In this document: positions 56,142 to 64,000 of the stretch, piece after piece
Position numbering within the stretch: the first letter of the stretch is position 1
Layout of the letters: the number at the start of each line of letters is the position of its first letter
Source: Ferrovibrio sp.
GTDB lineage: Bacteria > Pseudomonadota > Alphaproteobacteria > Ferrovibrionales > Ferrovibrionaceae
NCBI GenBank assembly: GCA_017991315.1
Contig: JAGOQS010000002.1
Location: forward strand, 620,001 to 684,000
Direction: 5' to 3'
DNA: 64,000 nucleotides
Position numbers and translations under genes: made by a program
The notes under the pieces: model-generated
Seen by the model: only the letters and a program-made list of their open reading frames with translations
Told to the model about the DNA's origin: nothing
Databases searched by the model: none

Positions 56142-58444
56142 CGCTGCTGCAGGATTTCCCAGATGCGTTCCGGTGTCGCCGGCATGTCGACATGCCTGAC
56201 GTTCAGCGCATCGGCCAGCGCGTTCATCACCGCCGGCGGCGCACCCACCGCACCCGCCTCGCCAGCGCCCTTGACGCCCAGCGGGTTGGTCTTGCACGGC
56301 ACCTCGCAGAGGATCACTTGGATGTCCGGCATATCGTCTGCACGCGGCATGCAATAATCGGTGAAACTGCCGGTGAGCAACTGGCCATCGGCATCATAGA
56401 CCACGCGCTCATACAGCGCCTGGCCAATGCCCTGAGCGACACCACCCTGGATCTGGCCTTCCACGATCATCGGGTTGATCACCTTGCCCATGTCGTCGGC
56501 GACGACATAGCGGGTGACGGTGGCGATGCCGGTGGCTTCGTCCACTTCCACTTCCGCCACATGGCAGCCATTGGGGAAGGTGATCGCCTGGACCTGGAAA
56601 TCGGCTGCCGTGTCGAGGCCAGCCGGCTGATCCGCCGCGGCGCCTGAGCGCAACCGCGCGGTGGCCGCCACTTCCAGGATGCTGGCGCCTCGGTCGGTGC
56701 CGGCGATACGGAACCGGCCATCATTGAACTCGATATCGGCCACGGCCGCTTCCAGCATGTCGGCGGCGATATCCTTGCCCTTCTCAATCACCTTGTCGCT
56801 GGCGGCGAGAATGGCGCCGCCCTCGGAATAGAGCGAACGCGCGCCGCCGGTGCCGCCGCCCGTGGGGATGCGGTCGGAATCGCCCTGGGTGACGCGGATT
56901 TTCTCGAACGGCACGCCAAGCTTGTTGTGGATGAGCTGCATGTAGGCGGTCTCATGGCCCTGGCCGGTCGACTGGGTGCCGACCAGCACTTCCACATCGC
57001 CGCCCTCATGGAACAGGATTTCCGCCCGCTCGGTCGGGGCACCACCGGTGGCTTCGAGATAATAGGCCATGCCGACGCCCAGCCGCTTGCCGCGCTTGGC
57101 GGCTTCCTTGCGCCGTGCTTCCGCACCAGCCCAATCGAACGCCTTCAGCGCTGTGGCCGAGGTATTCTCGAACTCGCCCGAGTCATAGGTGAGGCCCATG
57201 GCGCTGGTCCACGGGAAGGCCGAGGGCGGGATATAGTTCTTGCGCCGCAATTCCGAACGCTCGACGCCGAGTTCCACCGCCGCCACGTCGATCAGGCGCT
57301 CCATGATGTAGTTCGATTCCGGGCGGCCGGCACCGCGATAGGCATCCACCGGCACCGTGTTGGTGAATACGCCCTCGACGCGGGCATGCACCGCCTGGAA
57401 GCGGTAGACCGATGACAGCACCTTGGTGCCGGCCATGGTCGGGATCATCGGCGCATAAGTGGAAAGATAGGCGCCCATATCGGCGATGTTATGCACACGC
57501 AGCGCCAGGAAATTATGGTCCTTGTCCAATGCCAGCTCGGCCTCGGTGAGATTGGCGCGGCCATGGGTATCGGTGAGGAAGGCCTCGGCGCGGTCCGACG
57601 TCCACTTCACTGGACGCTTCAGTTCGCGCGCGGCGAACAGCGTCATCACCTGCTCCGGATAGATGAAGATCTTCATGCCGAAGCCGCCGCCAACATCGGT
57701 GGTATGCACCGAGAATTGCGCCGGCTCGACGCTGAAAATCTTCGACAGCAAATTCTTCTGCACCCAGACGCCCTGGGTCGGGGTGTAGAGCGTGAAGCGG
57801 TTGCTTTCGGCATCATGCGCCGCCAGCGCGGCACGCGCCTCCATCGAGGCGACGACGATGCGGTTGTTGGTCAGGCGCAGCTTCACTGTGTGGGCGGCGG
57901 CGGCGAAGAGTTCGTCCACCTTGTCCTTCTTGCCAACTTCCCAATCGAACACGCGGTTGTTCGGCGCCTCGGGCCAGATCTGCGGCTGGCCGGGCTGCAT
58001 CGCAGTGGCCATGTCGGGCGCCGCCGGCAGCGGATCATAGTCTACCGCCACCAGTTCGGCGCCGTCGCGCGCCTGTGCCAGGGTCTCGGCGACAACGAAA
58101 GCGACCGGATCGCCTACATGGCGCACGAAGCCTTCGGCGAGCGCCGGGCGCGGCGGATCGGCGCGCTTGCTGCCGTCGCGGTTCTTCAACGGAATGGTGC
58201 AGGGCAGATCGCCGATCTTGGCATCGCGCAGGTCGGCCACGGTGTAGACCGCCAGCACACCCGGCGCCTGGCGGGCTTCCGAGGTATCGATGCCAAGGAT
58301 GCGGGCATGGGCATGGGGCGAGCGCAGGAAATAGCCGAAGGCCTGGCCCGGCAGGCTGATATCGTCGGTGTAGCGGCCCTGGCCGGTAATGAAACGCTTG
58401 TCCTCCACCCGGCGGACCGGCTGGCTGAGGCCGAACTTGCTCAT
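56126..58444 (-). CDS. Xanthine dehydrogenase-family molybdopterin-binding subunit (CoxL-like, not CO dehydrogenase)
   Basis: A 772-aa large subunit of the molybdenum hydroxylase family. It begins with the typical RVEDKRFITGQGRYTDDI and has GGGFGMKIFIYPEQ. The active-site loop reads AYRGAGRPESNYIMERL rather than the AYXCSFR of true CO dehydrogenase. The C-terminal catalytic Glu is in KGAGEAGAVGAPPA. No medium (FAD) or small (2Fe-2S) subunit genes adjoin it: an MFS gene lies upstream and a P450 gene, convergent, downstream. It is intact, so its partners should be encoded elsewhere. Confidence 0.93.
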   Translation of the reverse strand: MSKFGLSQPVRRVEDKRFITGQGRYTDDISLPGQAFGYFLRSPHAHARILGIDTSEARQAPGVLAVYTVADLRDAKIGDLPCTIPLKNRDGSKRADPPRPALAEGFVRHVGDPVAFVVAETLAQARDGAELVAVDYDPLPAAPDMATAMQPGQPQIWPEAPNNRVFDWEVGKKDKVDELFAAAAHTVKLRLTNNRIVVASMEARAALAAHDAESNRFTLYTPTQGVWVQKNLLSKIFSVEPAQFSVHTTDVGGGFGMKIFIYPEQVMTLFAARELKRPVKWTSDRAEAFLTDTHGRANLTEAELALDKDHNFLALRVHNIADMGAYLSTYAPMIPTMAGTKVLSSVYRFQAVHARVEGVFTNTVPVDAYRGAGRPESNYIMERLIDVAAVELGVERSELRRKNYIPPSAFPWTSAMGLTYDSGEFENTSATALKAFDWAGAEARRKEAAKRGKRLGVGMAYYLEATGGAPTERAEILFHEGGDVEVLVGTQSTGQGHETAYMQLIHNKLGVPFEKIRVTQGDSDRIPTGGGTGGARSLYSEGGAILAASDKVIEKGKDIAADMLEAAVADIEFNDGRFRIAGTDRGASILEVAATARLRSGAAADQPAGLDTAADFQVQAITFPNGCHVAEVEVDEATGIATVTRYVVADDMGKVINPMIVEGQIQGGVAQGIGQALYERVVYDADGQLLTGSFTDYCMPRADDMPDIQVILCEVPCKTNPLGVKGAGEAGAVGAPPAVMNALADALNVRHVDMPATPERIWEILQQRQAAE

Positions 58445-58519
58445 GCGCGTATTCCTTGGAAGCGGGGCTTAAAACGGGGAGTCAGATTGGGAATGATGAT
58501 AGGGATTCCGGCTGGTGTT

Positions 58520-59782
58520 TCAAGCCGCCTCCCGCAGCGCCCGATAGGTCCAGAATGGCAGGGCGCCCAGCACCACGCAGATACCGGAATAGACGAAAAC
58601 CGCGTTGTAGCTGCCGGTAAGATCGTGCAGCAGCGCACCGAGATAGCTGCCGGCCGCGATGCCAAGGCCACTGCCGAGCATCACCGTGCCGAAGATGTTA
58701 CCAAGCCGCCGGCCCTGGAAGATGCGCGCCGCCGTGGAACTGACCATCGGGCCACGGGCACCGAAGGTGAGGCCGATGCAGAGCACGAAAACCGCGATCA
58801 GCAGCTCATTGAAATAGAACTGCAACGCCCATAGCGCCAGCAGGCCGGTGAGGCTGAAGATATAGGACAGCAGGGCCGAGGCATGGCGCCCGATGCGGCC
58901 ATCGGCCCAGGCGAAACCGATGATGCCGATCGGCGTCAGGATGCCGACCAGACCGTAGACCGAAGCCGCCTTGAGTGGCGGATAGCCGAGTTCGACCAGA
59001 TAGGCGACACCCTGCACCATCACCGAGAAGATGCCGGAGCCGGTGAAGAAGAATACCGAAGCCAGGCCCCAGAAGGCCGGCTCGCGCAACGCCTTGCCGA
59101 GCGTCCATTCATGCTGGCCGCTGCTGCCGCTCGACATCGCCAGCCGTGCTGCCTGCCAGCCGGGCGAGCCCGCCTGGGCGCGGCGCCAGTCCAGTATCGG
59201 CAGCAGCATCACGCCGACCAGCGGCAAAGCCGCAAGGCCGAGATAGGCGATACGCCAACCAAACGTCTCGATCATCCACTGCGACAACGGCACGATCAGC
59301 AATGTGCCGATGCCGAGTCCGGCATAAACCAGACTGACGCTCCGGGAGAGTTTGGCGCCCTCGAACCAGCGCGCCAGGAAGGCGGAATGCGCGGCATTGC
59401 CAAGCGCCGCCGAGCCACAGCCGACCAGCAGCCCGATGGCGATATAGAGCTGCCACAGTTCCCGGGCGAAGGAGGCGAGGCCGAGACCGAGGATGAACAG
59501 CACCAGGCCGGTGACATAGATGCGCCGCGCCCCGAAACGGTCGAAACCATAGCCGGCCAACGGCGCACCGAAGCCGGCGATCAGCATCATCAGCGAATAG
59601 ATGGTGGCAACATGGGCACGGTCGGCGGCGAATTCACGGGTCAACGGCAGCAGGAAGGCGGTGAAGCATTCGCTCAAGCCGCGATTGATGACACTGAACA
59701 GGAAGCAGATCGTCGCCACCGCCATCGGCAGGCGGGGCGGTACCAGCGTTGTACTACTTGATCCGTCGTCCGGCATGGTCAT
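58520..59782 (-). CDS. MFS transporter
   Basis: A 420-aa twelve-helix major facilitator. The first-half motif between helices 2 and 3 reads GYGFDRFGARRIY, and the second-half counterpart WADGRIGRHASALL is present. Overall pattern resembles monocarboxylate/oxalate-type MFS carriers. The start ATG overlaps the acyl-CoA dehydrogenase stop by 4 bp (ATGA), so the two are co-translated; uptake of a carboxylic acid that is then activated and oxidised is a plausible role. Confidence 0.9.
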   Translation of the reverse strand: MTMPDDGSSSTTLVPPRLPMAVATICFLFSVINRGLSECFTAFLLPLTREFAADRAHVATIYSLMMLIAGFGAPLAGYGFDRFGARRIYVTGLVLFILGLGLASFARELWQLYIAIGLLVGCGSAALGNAAHSAFLARWFEGAKLSRSVSLVYAGLGIGTLLIVPLSQWMIETFGWRIAYLGLAALPLVGVMLLPILDWRRAQAGSPGWQAARLAMSSGSSGQHEWTLGKALREPAFWGLASVFFFTGSGIFSVMVQGVAYLVELGYPPLKAASVYGLVGILTPIGIIGFAWADGRIGRHASALLSYIFSLTGLLALWALQFYFNELLIAVFVLCIGLTFGARGPMVSSTAARIFQGRRLGNIFGTVMLGSGLGIAAGSYLGALLHDLTGSYNAVFVYSGICVVLGALPFWTYRALREAA

Positions 59783-60948
59783 GCCTGTGCCGCAGCATCG
59801 CGCAGCATGTTGCGCGCGATCACGATCTGCTGCACCTGGCTGGTGCCCTCATAAAGCCGGAACAGGCGCACATCGCGGTAGAAGCGTTCGACGGCATATT
59901 CCTGCATGTAGCCCGAACCGCCATGGATCTGCACCGCGCGGTCGGCAACGCGGCCAACCATCTCGGAGGCAAACAGCTTGCAGCAGGAAGCCTCGGTCGC
60001 CACCACCTCGCCGGCGGCATAGCGCCGGGCCGCATCCTGCACCATGCAGCGCGCGGCATAGGCTTCCGTGCGGCTATCGGCCAGCATCGCCTGCACAAGC
60101 TGGAATTCGGCAATAGGCTGGCCGAACTGCTTGCGCTCGCGGGCATAGCTTAAGCTCTCATGGATCAGCCGCTCCGCCGTACCGACGCAAAGCGCCGCGA
60201 TATGCAGGCGGCCACGGTCCAGCACCTTCATCGCCGTCTTGAACCCCTGCCCCGGCTTGAGGCCGATGATATTCGCCGCCGGCACTTTCACATTGTCGAA
60301 GATCACATCGGCGGTATGGGCGCCGCGCTGGCCCATCTTCTTGTCCGGCTTGCCAATGCGTATACCCGGCGACTTGGCGTCGACGATAAAGGCGGAAATG
60401 CCGCCCGCCCCTTTGTTGCCGGTATCCGTGCGTGCCATCAGGGTGAAGATCGAAGCATGCGGCGCGTTGGTGATGAAGCGCTTGGTGCCATTCACCACGT
60501 AATGATCGCCATCCAGGTCGGCGCGGGTGCGCAGAGAAGCGGCATCGGAGCCTGCTTCCGGCTCGGTGAGCGCGAAGCTGGCCACCATCTCGCCCGCCGC
60601 CAGCTTCGGCAGATAGGCGCGCTTCTGCTCCTCGGTACCATCGATTAGGATGCCCTGGCTGCCGATGCCGACATTGGTGCCGAACATGCTGCGGAAGGCC
60701 GGCGAGGTCCAGCCTAGCTCCATCACCAGTTCGACTTCCTCGGCCATGTCGAGGCCAAGACCGCCATATTCTTCGGGGATCGACAGGCCGAACAGGCCCA
60801 TCTCGGCGAAGGCGGCGCGGATCTCATCCGGAATCCGGTCGTCATCCGCCACCTGGCGCTCCAGCGGCACCAGGCGCTCACGCACGAAGCGGCGCAACGT
60901 GGTGCGAAACTGATCGAGAATATCCTTGTCCATCGCAATGGCACTCAT
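59779..60948 (-). CDS. Acyl-CoA dehydrogenase
   Basis: A 389-aa FAD enzyme of the acyl-CoA dehydrogenase family. It has SIPEEYGGLGLDMAEE, FALTEPEAGSDAASLRT (FAD-binding), and the C-terminal active region FRLYEGTSQVQQIVIARN with the catalytic Glu. Chain-length specificity is unclear. The ATG at 60948 (MSAIAMDKDIL) or the one at 60933 fits; the longer frame to 61056 is not homologous. It is coupled to the downstream MFS gene. Confidence 0.93.
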   Translation of the reverse strand: MSAIAMDKDILDQFRTTLRRFVRERLVPLERQVADDDRIPDEIRAAFAEMGLFGLSIPEEYGGLGLDMAEEVELVMELGWTSPAFRSMFGTNVGIGSQGILIDGTEEQKRAYLPKLAAGEMVASFALTEPEAGSDAASLRTRADLDGDHYVVNGTKRFITNAPHASIFTLMARTDTGNKGAGGISAFIVDAKSPGIRIGKPDKKMGQRGAHTADVIFDNVKVPAANIIGLKPGQGFKTAMKVLDRGRLHIAALCVGTAERLIHESLSYARERKQFGQPIAEFQLVQAMLADSRTEAYAARCMVQDAARRYAAGEVVATEASCCKLFASEMVGRVADRAVQIHGGSGYMQEYAVERFYRDVRLFRLYEGTSQVQQIVIARNMLRDAAAQA

Positions 60949-61065
60949 GTCAGAGAAATGAAATGCAATTTCGCATATTGCATCCCCAGGAGAAAGTGTT
61001 GCTGGGAAAAGAGGTGGCGTCAGAACATGGGGGTAGGGCAATGCCTTTACCCCCACCCACAGCCA

Positions 61066-61839
61066 TCACCTGCGGAACAGCAAAGCTGCGGCCCAGCCAG
61101 CCGTCACCGCCAGCAGTACGGATATGAAACCATAGACCGCCGGCTCGCGGCGGGAAAAGTCGAAGATTTCCTGCTCGATGCCCTGCTTGTCGACAAATAG
61201 CGGCGTCGATTGCGCCGCGATCACACGGTCGTCGCGGATCAGGTAGACTTCCGTCGTGTAGGTGCCGACCGGCACGGTGGACGGGAAGCTGATCTCGGTG
61301 CGGAACAACTTAGGCCCCAGGAAAACCACGCTGGTCTCCTCGCGGTAGAGGCCGCCCAGCGCCTTGTGCCGCAGGATGGCAGCGCGGTGCGGACTGGTAT
61401 CGGGCTCCTCGGCTGGCCGGGTGAAACGGAAGCGCAGATTCTCGCCGCCGATCTGCAGCCGCGCCAGCAAGCTCGGCGAGGCCACTTCCTTCAATGGCCG
61501 GGTCGAGGCAACGGCGTAATAGGCCGGCACGCCCTCGAAACGCAAAGGCGAGCGATTGAGCCAGATGCCGGCTTCGCGCTTCTTCTGCCGCACGATGGCC
61601 GGGCCCGATGGGCCACGCACCACCACCACGATATCGCCAGGCTCATCCACCGAACCGAACAGCAGCAATTCAGTGCCGGTGAAACTGGAGGTGATGGCGA
61701 TCAGATGCGCCGAAAGATCGGTGACCAGCGGCGCATCGGCCGGTACCACGGTGGAAGACAGGCCACGCTGCGCCCGCGCCTCGCCGGTACATACCAGCAG
61801 CAACAGCAAGGTGAACAGCGTGGCGAACCGGCGCGTCAT
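61066..61839 (-). CDS. TIGR02186 family protein
   Basis: A 257-aa protein with an N-terminal signal peptide (cleavage near EARA/Q), a large periplasmic domain (about 25-225), and a C-terminal transmembrane helix (VYGFISVLLAVTAGWAAALLF). It matches the TIGR02186 pattern LSAHLIAITSSFTGTELLLFG and YYAVASTRPL. It is nearly always next to a TauE/SafE-type transporter, as here, where the start overlaps the upstream TSUP stop by ATGA. Function is unknown; an accessory role to that transporter is inferred. Confidence 0.9.
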   Translation of the reverse strand: MTRRFATLFTLLLLLVCTGEARAQRGLSSTVVPADAPLVTDLSAHLIAITSSFTGTELLLFGSVDEPGDIVVVVRGPSGPAIVRQKKREAGIWLNRSPLRFEGVPAYYAVASTRPLKEVASPSLLARLQIGGENLRFRFTRPAEEPDTSPHRAAILRHKALGGLYREETSVVFLGPKLFRTEISFPSTVPVGTYTTEVYLIRDDRVIAAQSTPLFVDKQGIEQEIFDFSRREPAVYGFISVLLAVTAGWAAALLFRR

Positions 61840-62762
61840 CGCAGATTCCCCGGCTCGAGCGAGTAGATATCCGCCGGCGGAATGAACAATTCCAGCGCCA
61901 GGAAAATCGCAACGCCAAGCACCAGGGCCGCCAGCAGGCCACGCAGATGCTCGCCGCGCAAAGCCGCACCGGCACGGGCACCGAATTGCGCCCCGACCAC
62001 CGAACCGACCAGCAGCATCAGCGCCAGGGTGACATCCACGGTCTGCGTGGTGATGGCATGCAGCATGGTGACATTGGCGGTGACGAAGATGATCTGGAAC
62101 AGCGAGGTACCAACCACCACGGCAGCCGGCATGCCGAGCAGATAAATCATCGCCGGCACCAGCAGGAAGCCAGCGCCCACGCCCATGATCGCCGCCAGCA
62201 CACCCACAACGAAGCCGAGCAGCAGCGGCAGCAAGGCGCTGATATAGAGCTGCGAGCGACGGAAGCGCATCTTGAAAGGCAGCGCCTTGAGCAGCGGGTG
62301 ATCATGGAAACGCTTGATCTTGCGCGGCGGCACGGCATCGGCGCGGCGGCGCAGCGCGCGCAGCGCATCCACTGCCATCAGGCCGCCGACAGTGCCGAGA
62401 ATCACCACATAGGAGAGGCTGATCACCAGATCGAGATGGCCGGCCTGGCGCATGTAGCTGAACAGCCAGGCGCCGAACCCGGAGCCGGCAAGGCCGCCGG
62501 CCAGCAGCATGCCACCCATGCGGAAATCGACATTGGCCTTGCGCCAATGGGCATAGAAGCCGGAAACACTGGCCGCCACCACTTGGTTGGCAGAGGTCGC
62601 CACCGCCACCGCCGGCGGCACGCCGATGAAAATCAGCAATGGCGTCAGCAGGAAACCGCCGCCGACGCCGAACAGGCCGGAGAGATAGCCAACCGCCCCG
62701 CCCAGGCCAAGCAGCAGCCAGATATTGACCGACAGCTCAGCGATGGGCAGGTAAATCTGCAT
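61836..62762 (-). CDS. TSUP (TauE/SafE) family transporter
   Basis: A 308-aa membrane protein with about eight helices and two TauE/SafE repeats, marked by GLFGVGGGFLLTPLLIFIGVPPAVAVATS and the second-half counterpart MGVGAGFLLVPAMIYLLGMPAAVVVGTS. Members export sulfite, sulfonates or other organic anions. It is coupled to the TIGR02186 gene downstream. The start ATG at 62762 is followed directly by hydrophobic sequence. Confidence 0.92.
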   Translation of the reverse strand: MQIYLPIAELSVNIWLLLGLGGAVGYLSGLFGVGGGFLLTPLLIFIGVPPAVAVATSANQVVAASVSGFYAHWRKANVDFRMGGMLLAGGLAGSGFGAWLFSYMRQAGHLDLVISLSYVVILGTVGGLMAVDALRALRRRADAVPPRKIKRFHDHPLLKALPFKMRFRRSQLYISALLPLLLGFVVGVLAAIMGVGAGFLLVPAMIYLLGMPAAVVVGTSLFQIIFVTANVTMLHAITTQTVDVTLALMLLVGSVVGAQFGARAGAALRGEHLRGLLAALVLGVAIFLALELFIPPADIYSLEPGNLR

Positions 62763-62790
62763 CGGACTCTAAAACGCCCTTGTTTAAGGG

Positions 62791-63153
62791 TTACACTGCG
62801 GCGTGACCGGTCTGGCTGCTGCTGGTAACGCCGGCGCGCTCAAGCTCTGGCCCGAGCCGGCCGGTGATGAAACAGAAATACATGCGGAAGTCGGAAACCA
62901 GCGACCAGTATGGATATTTGAAGGTCGCCGGGCGGTTCTTCTCGATGAAGAAATGCGCGATCCAGGCCGGACCGTAGCCCGAGACCAGCGCCACTGGCAG
63001 GTACCAGGCATTGCCGGTGACAATCAGTGCCGCCAGGGCAATCAGGGCCAGGCTGGTGCCGAAATAGTGCAATGCGCGAGCCTTCGGGTTTGAATGCTCC
63101 CTTAGGTAGTAAGGCCAGAAGGCGGCGTAGGTGGTAATGCGTTCATCCGCCAT
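62791..63153 (-). CDS. DUF962/Mpo1-like membrane protein
   Basis: A 120-aa protein of the DUF962 family, related to yeast Mpo1, an Fe2+-dependent dioxygenase of 2-hydroxy fatty acids. It has about three hydrophobic segments and the conserved His motifs [14 protein letters not shown] and [17 protein letters not shown] 63153 lies after GGAGGAAAT; the longer frame to 63231 is non-homologous. Enzymatic activity in bacteria is inferred from the eukaryotic relative only. Confidence 0.85.
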   Translation of the reverse strand: MADERITTYAAFWPYYLREHSNPKARALHYFGTSLALIALAALIVTGNAWYLPVALVSGYGPAWIAHFFIEKNRPATFKYPYWSLVSDFRMYFCFITGRLGPELERAGVTSSSQTGHAAV

Positions 63154-63323
63154 GGCAATTTCCTCCATGCGCTGGCGCGGCTGGCCGGCAGCATAGACCT
63201 GCCAGCCTTGGTTTTCCACAGCCGATTCCACCCCATATGCGCCCCCCTGCTGCCCTTGCGGCAGGTTTTTAAGGCGTGGAAGCCGCGACGATAGCTTGGG
63301 TGCAATTGTGAATAAGAATCCAG

Positions 63324-63352
63324 TTGACGTTTACGTTAACGTAAACTAAGAG
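63324..63352 (+). promoter_or_regulatory. MerR-type operator and promoter: LiuR-like palindrome in the -35/-10 spacer
   Basis: A perfect 18-bp palindrome GTTTACGTTAACGTAAAC (63329-63346) sits between TTGACG (63324-63329, a good -35) and TAAGAG (63347-63352, a weak -10), with a 17-bp spacer. MerR regulators bind inside the spacer. The half-site TTTACGT matches the operator described for LiuR, the MerR-family regulator of branched-chain amino acid and acyl-CoA catabolism. Confidence 0.7.
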
Positions 63353-63422
63353 TCGGCCCCAGCAAGACGCAAGGCCGGCATCGCCCGAAGACGATGCGGC
63401 CGGAGGCAGTGGGAGGCGTTCC

Positions 63423-63875
63423 GTGACCGAGAAGACCTTCACCATCACCGACCTCGCGCAGGAATTCAAAGTTACTGCCCGCGCGATCCGTTTCTACGAA
63501 GACAAGGGCCTGCTGCATCCCTCCCGCCAGGGCATGAACCGGGTCTACACCAAGCGCGACCGCGCCCGCCTGATCCTGATTCTGCGCGGCAAGCGGCTCG
63601 GTTTCAGCCTCGCGGAGATCCGCGAGATGATCAATCTCTATGATCTCGGCGACGGCCAGGGCGAACAGCTCCGCGTCACGCTGCGGCGCTCGGCGGAACG
63701 GCTCAAGGCGCTGGAAGCGCAGCGCCGCGATGTCGATGCCGCCATCGACGAGCTGCGTCGCTCGGTTGCCATACTTGAGGAATATCTTGGCCTCAAGGAC
63801 CGTGGCGGCAAGGTGCCGAACATTGATGACTTCGTGAAGACCCGCAGCGACGCGATGCTGAACGTCGCTGAATAA
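63423..63875 (+). CDS. MerR family regulator, LiuR-like
   Basis: A 150-aa MerR-type activator/repressor. The winged HTH (FTITDLAQEFKVTARAIRFYEDKGLLHPSRQGMNRVYTKRD) is at the N-terminus and the dimerising coiled-coil at 80-115. It lacks the metal-binding cysteines of MerR, CueR or ZntR, and looks like the LiuR branch. The start is GTG at 63423. The palindrome in its own promoter region and the thiolase gene 65 bp downstream support a role in fatty or branched-chain acyl-CoA catabolism. Confidence 0.85.
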   Translation: MTEKTFTITDLAQEFKVTARAIRFYEDKGLLHPSRQGMNRVYTKRDRARLILILRGKRLGFSLAEIREMINLYDLGDGQGEQLRVTLRRSAERLKALEAQRRDVDAAIDELRRSVAILEEYLGLKDRGGKVPNIDDFVKTRSDAMLNVAE

Positions 63876-63939
63876 GCAGTCAGCAAAACCAAACCGTCTC
63901 GATCTTTATCTATCTCGTACCCCTAGGGAGAAAACCGCC

Positions 63940-64000
63940 ATGCGCAATGTCGTCATCGCCGCCTATGCCCGTTCGCCTTTCACGCTGGCCCGCAAGGGCG
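63940..64000 (+). CDS. Thiolase (acetyl-CoA C-acyltransferase), N-terminal fragment at window edge
   Basis: The frame starts at ATG 63940 after AGGGAG and encodes MRNVVIAAYARSPFTLARKG before the window ends. This is the typical thiolase N-terminus (V-I-x-x-Y-x-R-[ST]-P-F). It is truncated at the 3' edge and sits downstream of the LiuR-like regulator, so it likely belongs to that regulon. Confidence 0.7.
   Translation, partial: MRNVVIAAYARSPFTLARKG

Noticed and set aside
56126-58444. Aerobic CO dehydrogenase large subunit
   Set aside because: The active-site loop lacks the AYXCSFR signature, and the CoxM and CoxS subunit genes are absent.

Overview
The window is a gene-dense, high-GC stretch of a Gram-negative chromosome with about 64 protein genes and one tRNA. 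It looks like an alphaproteobacterium of the Rhodospirillales type. The reasons are the Rrf2-led suf operon, the mreBCD-mrdA-rodA cell-shape operon, the twin-transmembrane gene next to a PduO-type adenosyltransferase, TIGR02186 with a TSUP transporter, and a palindromic repeat typical of the class. The genus is an inference; no rRNA is present.

Layout: 1-3300 holds a truncated GT-C-like membrane protein, an SDR and an AraC regulator. 3332-9327 holds a palindromic repeat and a seven-gene suf operon (minus strand: rrf2-sufB-sufC-sufD-sufS-sufT-sufA). 9475-12543 holds a flavin reductase, a Pro-rich protein, ExoD, a DAG-kinase-like protein and tRNA-Lys(CTT). 12627-18250 is the elongasome operon. 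18349-19935 is leuA, and 24235-28679 is miaA-ilvB-ilvN-ilvC, so branched-chain amino acid synthesis flanks the first unusual module. 28707-38168 holds serB, an S4-like mini-protein, a PLP dehydratase, cobalamin adenosylation, a response regulator/Hpt pair, LysR/EamA, MsrQ, and a dehydrogenase/hydratase pair. 38165-44965 holds an ammonium transporter-histidine kinase fusion, a CnoX-like thioredoxin and small housekeeping genes. 45068-49326 is glpX-pgm-pgi, a sugar-phosphate operon. 54448-64000 is catabolic and accessory: NUDIX, P450, an orphan CoxL-type subunit, MFS, acyl-CoA dehydrogenase, TSUP, Mpo1-like, and a LiuR-like MerR regulator ahead of a thiolase cut by the window edge.

The most unusual content is a module present twice, about 28 kb apart (20446-23268 and 49392-54341). 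Each copy pairs a class III nucleotidyl-cyclase-like protein on the plus strand with a large pentapeptide-repeat protein on the minus strand, and the stop codons lie 3 nt and 0 nt apart. The two cyclase-like proteins share an N-terminal region, the cyclase core and a C-terminal motif. Both keep the two metal-binding Asp and lack the usual transition-state Asn. Copy A has an XRE regulator upstream with a perfect inverted repeat before its start. In copy B the pentapeptide gene ends an apparent operon with two unrecognised genes (369 and 473 aa). I know of no described system with this composition; its function is unknown.
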